Source: an uncultured Collinsella sp.
GTDB taxonomy: Bacteria; Actinomycetota; Coriobacteriia; Coriobacteriales; Coriobacteriaceae
NCBI GenBank assembly: GCA_902478865.1
Contig: CABSNA010000005.1
Coordinates: forward strand, 1 to 24,027
Direction of reading: 5' to 3'
Length of the DNA: 24,027 nt
Positions 21,971-24,027 of this stretch are shown here, in pieces. Both the position numbers and the translations under genes were made by a program. How positions within the stretch are numbered: position 1 is the first letter of the stretch; each line of letters begins with the position of its first letter. Below the pieces are notes generated by a model. That model saw only the letters and a program-made list of their open reading frames with translations. It was not told where the DNA came from and ran no database searches.

Positions 21971-23827
21971 TTACGCCGCCTCGTCGAACTGCGAGTTGTA
22001 CAGATCGGCGTAGAAGCCGCCCTGGGCGAGCAACTCGTCGTGCGTGCCCTTCTCGACGATATCGCCGTCGCGAATTACCAAGATCACGTCGGCGTTGCGG
22101 ATCGTGGACAGGCGGTGCGCGATAACAAAGCTGGTACGGCCCTGCATCAGCGCATCCATGGCACGCTGAATAAGCTCCTCGGTACGAGTGTCAACGTTGG
22201 AGGTTGCCTCGTCCAGAATTAGCGCCGGGCGGTCGGCCAAAATGGCACGGGCAATGGTCACGAGCTGGCGCTGGCCCTGCGACAGGTTGGTGCCTTCCTC
22301 GTTGATCATAAAGTCGTAGCCGCCGGCGAGCGTATGGATAAAGTGATCGCAGCGTGCGGCGCGTGCAGCGGCTTCGACCTCGGCATCGCTTGCATCGGGG
22401 CGTCCGTAGCGGATGTTCTCGCGGATGGTGCCGTTAAACAGCCAGGTATCCTGCAGCACCATGGCAAACTCGCCGCGCAGCGCCGCGCGGTCCCAGTCGC
22501 GCACGTCGACACCCTCGACGCGCAGCGAACCGCCGTCCACATCGTAGAAGCGCTGCAGCAGCTTAATGAGCGTGGTCTTGCCGGCGCCGGTGGGGCCGAC
22601 GATGGCGATGGTCTGGCCGGGCTGCGCCTCGCAGCTAAAGTCGTGGATGATGGTCTTGTCGGGCGTATAGCCAAACTTGACGTGATCAAACTCCACATGG
22701 CCGGGGCGCTTTTCGGGAATCTGCGCGTCGGCTTTCTGCTCCTCCTCGGGCGCGGCCAGGAACTCAAAGACGCGCTCGGTGGCGGCTGCCATCGACTGCA
22801 TCGTGTTGCTCACGTTGCCCAGTTGCTGCACGGGCTGCGTAAAGTTGCGAACGTACTGGATAAAGCTCTGGATGTCGCCGGGCGTGGCATTGCCGGTCAG
22901 CGCGAGCTGCGCGCCCACCACGACAACGCCCACGTAACCCATGTTGCCCACCAGGCTCATAAGCGGCATCATCAGGCCCGACAGGAACTGCGAACGCCAG
23001 CCACTAATAAACAGGCGGTCGTTTTGACGGTCGAACTCCTCGATCGAAGCCTCGGCGCGGTCGAACACCTGAATGACGTTCTGGCCGGCAAAATCCTCCT
23101 CGATAATGCCGTTGACGGTGCCTAGGACCTGCTGCTGCTCGCGGAAGTACGGCTGCGAGAAGTGAATCATCACCATTAAGATAATCGCGGCGGCCGGCAG
23201 CGTGAGCACGGTGACGCCGGTGAGCGGCAGGCTGATCGACAGCATCATGACGAGCACGCCGATAATCTGCGTCACCGACGTGATGAGCTGCGTCACGCTC
23301 TGGTTGAGCGACTGACCCAGCGTATCGACGTCGTTGGTGATGCGGCTGAGCACGTCGCCCTTGCTGTGGCCGTTGAAGTAGCTCATCGGCACGACGGCAA
23401 TCTTGGCGGCAATCTCCTTGCGCATGCGGTAGCAGATCTTTTGCGTGACACCGGTCATGAGCCAGCCCTGGATCAGGCTGCAGGCAGAGCTCGCCAGATA
23501 CAGGCAGAGCAAAAAGCCGAGCGTCTTGGCGATCCAGTTAAAGTCGACATCGCCGGTGCCGTTGACCTTGGCAACCAGGCCCTCGAACAGCTTGGTCGTA
23601 ACCTGGCCGAGTACCTTGGGTCCCACAATGTTAAAGATGACCGAGCATACGGCAAAGGCGACGGCGACAAACACGGCAACCTTGTGCTGGCCGATATAGC
23701 CGAGCAGCTGCCTCATGGTGCCCTTAAAGTCCTTGGCCTTTTCGCCGCGACGCATGCCGCCCATGCGGCCCATGGGTCCACGCTGACGGGTGGGCTTGGG
23801 AATTTGGGTCTTGGTCTCGTCTGCCAT
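21971..23827 (-). CDS. ABC exporter, fused permease and ATPase (second half of a heterodimer)
   Basis: The protein is 618 aa. It starts with a basic tail (~35 residues). About six membrane helices follow (~45-330). The ATPase domain has Walker A GPTGAGKTT (411-419), Q459, signature LSQGQ (515-519), Walker B ALILDE (535-540) and switch His571 (IAHRLST). All ATPase motifs are intact. The ATG at 23827 overlaps the stop of the upstream gene by one base (TAATG), so translation is coupled. This is the usual design of heterodimeric exporters of drugs, peptides or lipids. The substrate is unknown. The alternative is a homodimer, made unlikely by the neighbour. Confidence 0.92.
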   Translation of the reverse strand: MADETKTQIPKPTRQRGPMGRMGGMRRGEKAKDFKGTMRQLLGYIGQHKVAVFVAVAFAVCSVIFNIVGPKVLGQVTTKLFEGLVAKVNGTGDVDFNWIAKTLGFLLCLYLASSACSLIQGWLMTGVTQKICYRMRKEIAAKIAVVPMSYFNGHSKGDVLSRITNDVDTLGQSLNQSVTQLITSVTQIIGVLVMMLSISLPLTGVTVLTLPAAAIILMVMIHFSQPYFREQQQVLGTVNGIIEEDFAGQNVIQVFDRAEASIEEFDRQNDRLFISGWRSQFLSGLMMPLMSLVGNMGYVGVVVVGAQLALTGNATPGDIQSFIQYVRNFTQPVQQLGNVSNTMQSMAAATERVFEFLAAPEEEQKADAQIPEKRPGHVEFDHVKFGYTPDKTIIHDFSCEAQPGQTIAIVGPTGAGKTTLIKLLQRFYDVDGGSLRVEGVDVRDWDRAALRGEFAMVLQDTWLFNGTIRENIRYGRPDASDAEVEAAARAARCDHFIHTLAGGYDFMINEEGTNLSQGQRQLVTIARAILADRPALILDEATSNVDTRTEELIQRAMDALMQGRTSFVIAHRLSTIRNADVILVIRDGDIVEKGTHDELLAQGGFYADLYNSQFDEAA

Positions 23828-24027
23828 TAGCGCTCGCCTCCTTCCATGACGGCTGCAATTTCTTCTTGGGTAAGCCCCAGCTCCTCGGCGGAAAGCTGCG
23901 ACTGTGCGATCTCCAGGTACGCCGGGCAGCTGCGCAGCAGCTCCTCGTGCGTGCCGGTGCCCACTACGTGGCCGTCGTCGAGCACGATGATCTGGTCGGC
24001 GTGCATGATGGTCGCGATGCGCTGGGC
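23827..24027 (-). CDS. ABC exporter partner subunit, C-terminal end (cut by window edge)
   Basis: The frame is open from the window edge to a TAA at 23827-23829. The 66 visible residues run from AQRIATIMHADQIIVLDDG through HVVGTGTHEELL to EIAAVMEGGER, matching the end of an ABC ATPase domain after the D-loop. The switch position reads AQRIATI, so a Gln stands where His is usual. Such a degenerate half-site is typical of one partner in heterodimeric exporters. Its last codon overlaps the next gene's start by one base. Confidence 0.85.
   Translation of the reverse strand, partial: AQRIATIMHADQIIVLDDGHVVGTGTHEELLRSCPAYLEIAQSQLSAEELGLTQEEIAAVMEGGER

Noticed and set aside
1..24027. tRNA or rRNA genes
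   Set aside because: No cloverleaf with TTCGA arm and no rRNA-like sequence was found in the gaps.

Overview
The window looks like chromosomal DNA from a gut actinobacterium of the class Coriobacteriia, most likely Collinsella. This is inferred from GC-rich coding sequence, two LuxR-family regulators with seven-helix membrane N-termini (a type common in Coriobacteriia), and an agmatine-catabolism gene set with intergenic palindromes. No rRNA, tRNA or CRISPR array was seen.

Layout. 1-1163: C-terminal part of an FtsX-type ABC permease. 1353-2318 (-): membrane LuxR regulator 1. 2650-6869 (+): putrescine carbamoyltransferase, APC-family agmatine/putrescine exchanger and a first agmatine deiminase. 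7408-8817 (+): a second exchanger paralog. 8853-9044 (-): a small unknown gene. 9173-10165 (+): membrane LuxR regulator 2. 10481-13578 (+): a YtcJ-like amidohydrolase and a MATE transporter. 13807-14976 (+): an AAA/DUF4143 ATPase of foreign look. 15349-16119 (-): a soluble sensor-LuxR regulator. 16332-17453 (+): a second agmatine deiminase. 17645-19195 (+): an AlbA_2/Schlafen-type ATP-binding protein. 19278-21391 (-): a GNAT acetyltransferase and a DAHP synthase. 21971-24027 (-): two halves of a heterodimeric ABC exporter.

How the genes work together. Agmatine would enter in exchange for putrescine (exchanger). It would be deiminated to N-carbamoylputrescine plus ammonia (AguA), then phosphorolysed to putrescine and carbamoyl phosphate (PtcA). 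The usual last step, carbamate kinase making ATP, has no gene here. Deiminase and exchanger are both duplicated, and each block sits beside its own LuxR-family gene, so several separately controlled branches are likely. The amidohydrolase and MATE pair may handle a related amide and its export, but nothing in the sequence proves this.

The most interesting content is intergenic. (1) A 24-bp operator-like motif lies beside both membrane-LuxR genes. (2) A structured element of about 146 bp, with stems that differ in sequence but keep their pairing, starts one base after the stop codon of two unrelated genes. (3) Both deiminase leaders carry similar mutually exclusive GGTGC/GCACC pairings. (4) Tandem repeats sit in the promoters of the two accessory ATPase genes. 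(5) There is a MITE-like element, REP-like repeats (one encoding the tail of an exchanger), and a candidate small RNA. (6) A C6 tract puts the apparent start of the third LuxR gene out of frame.
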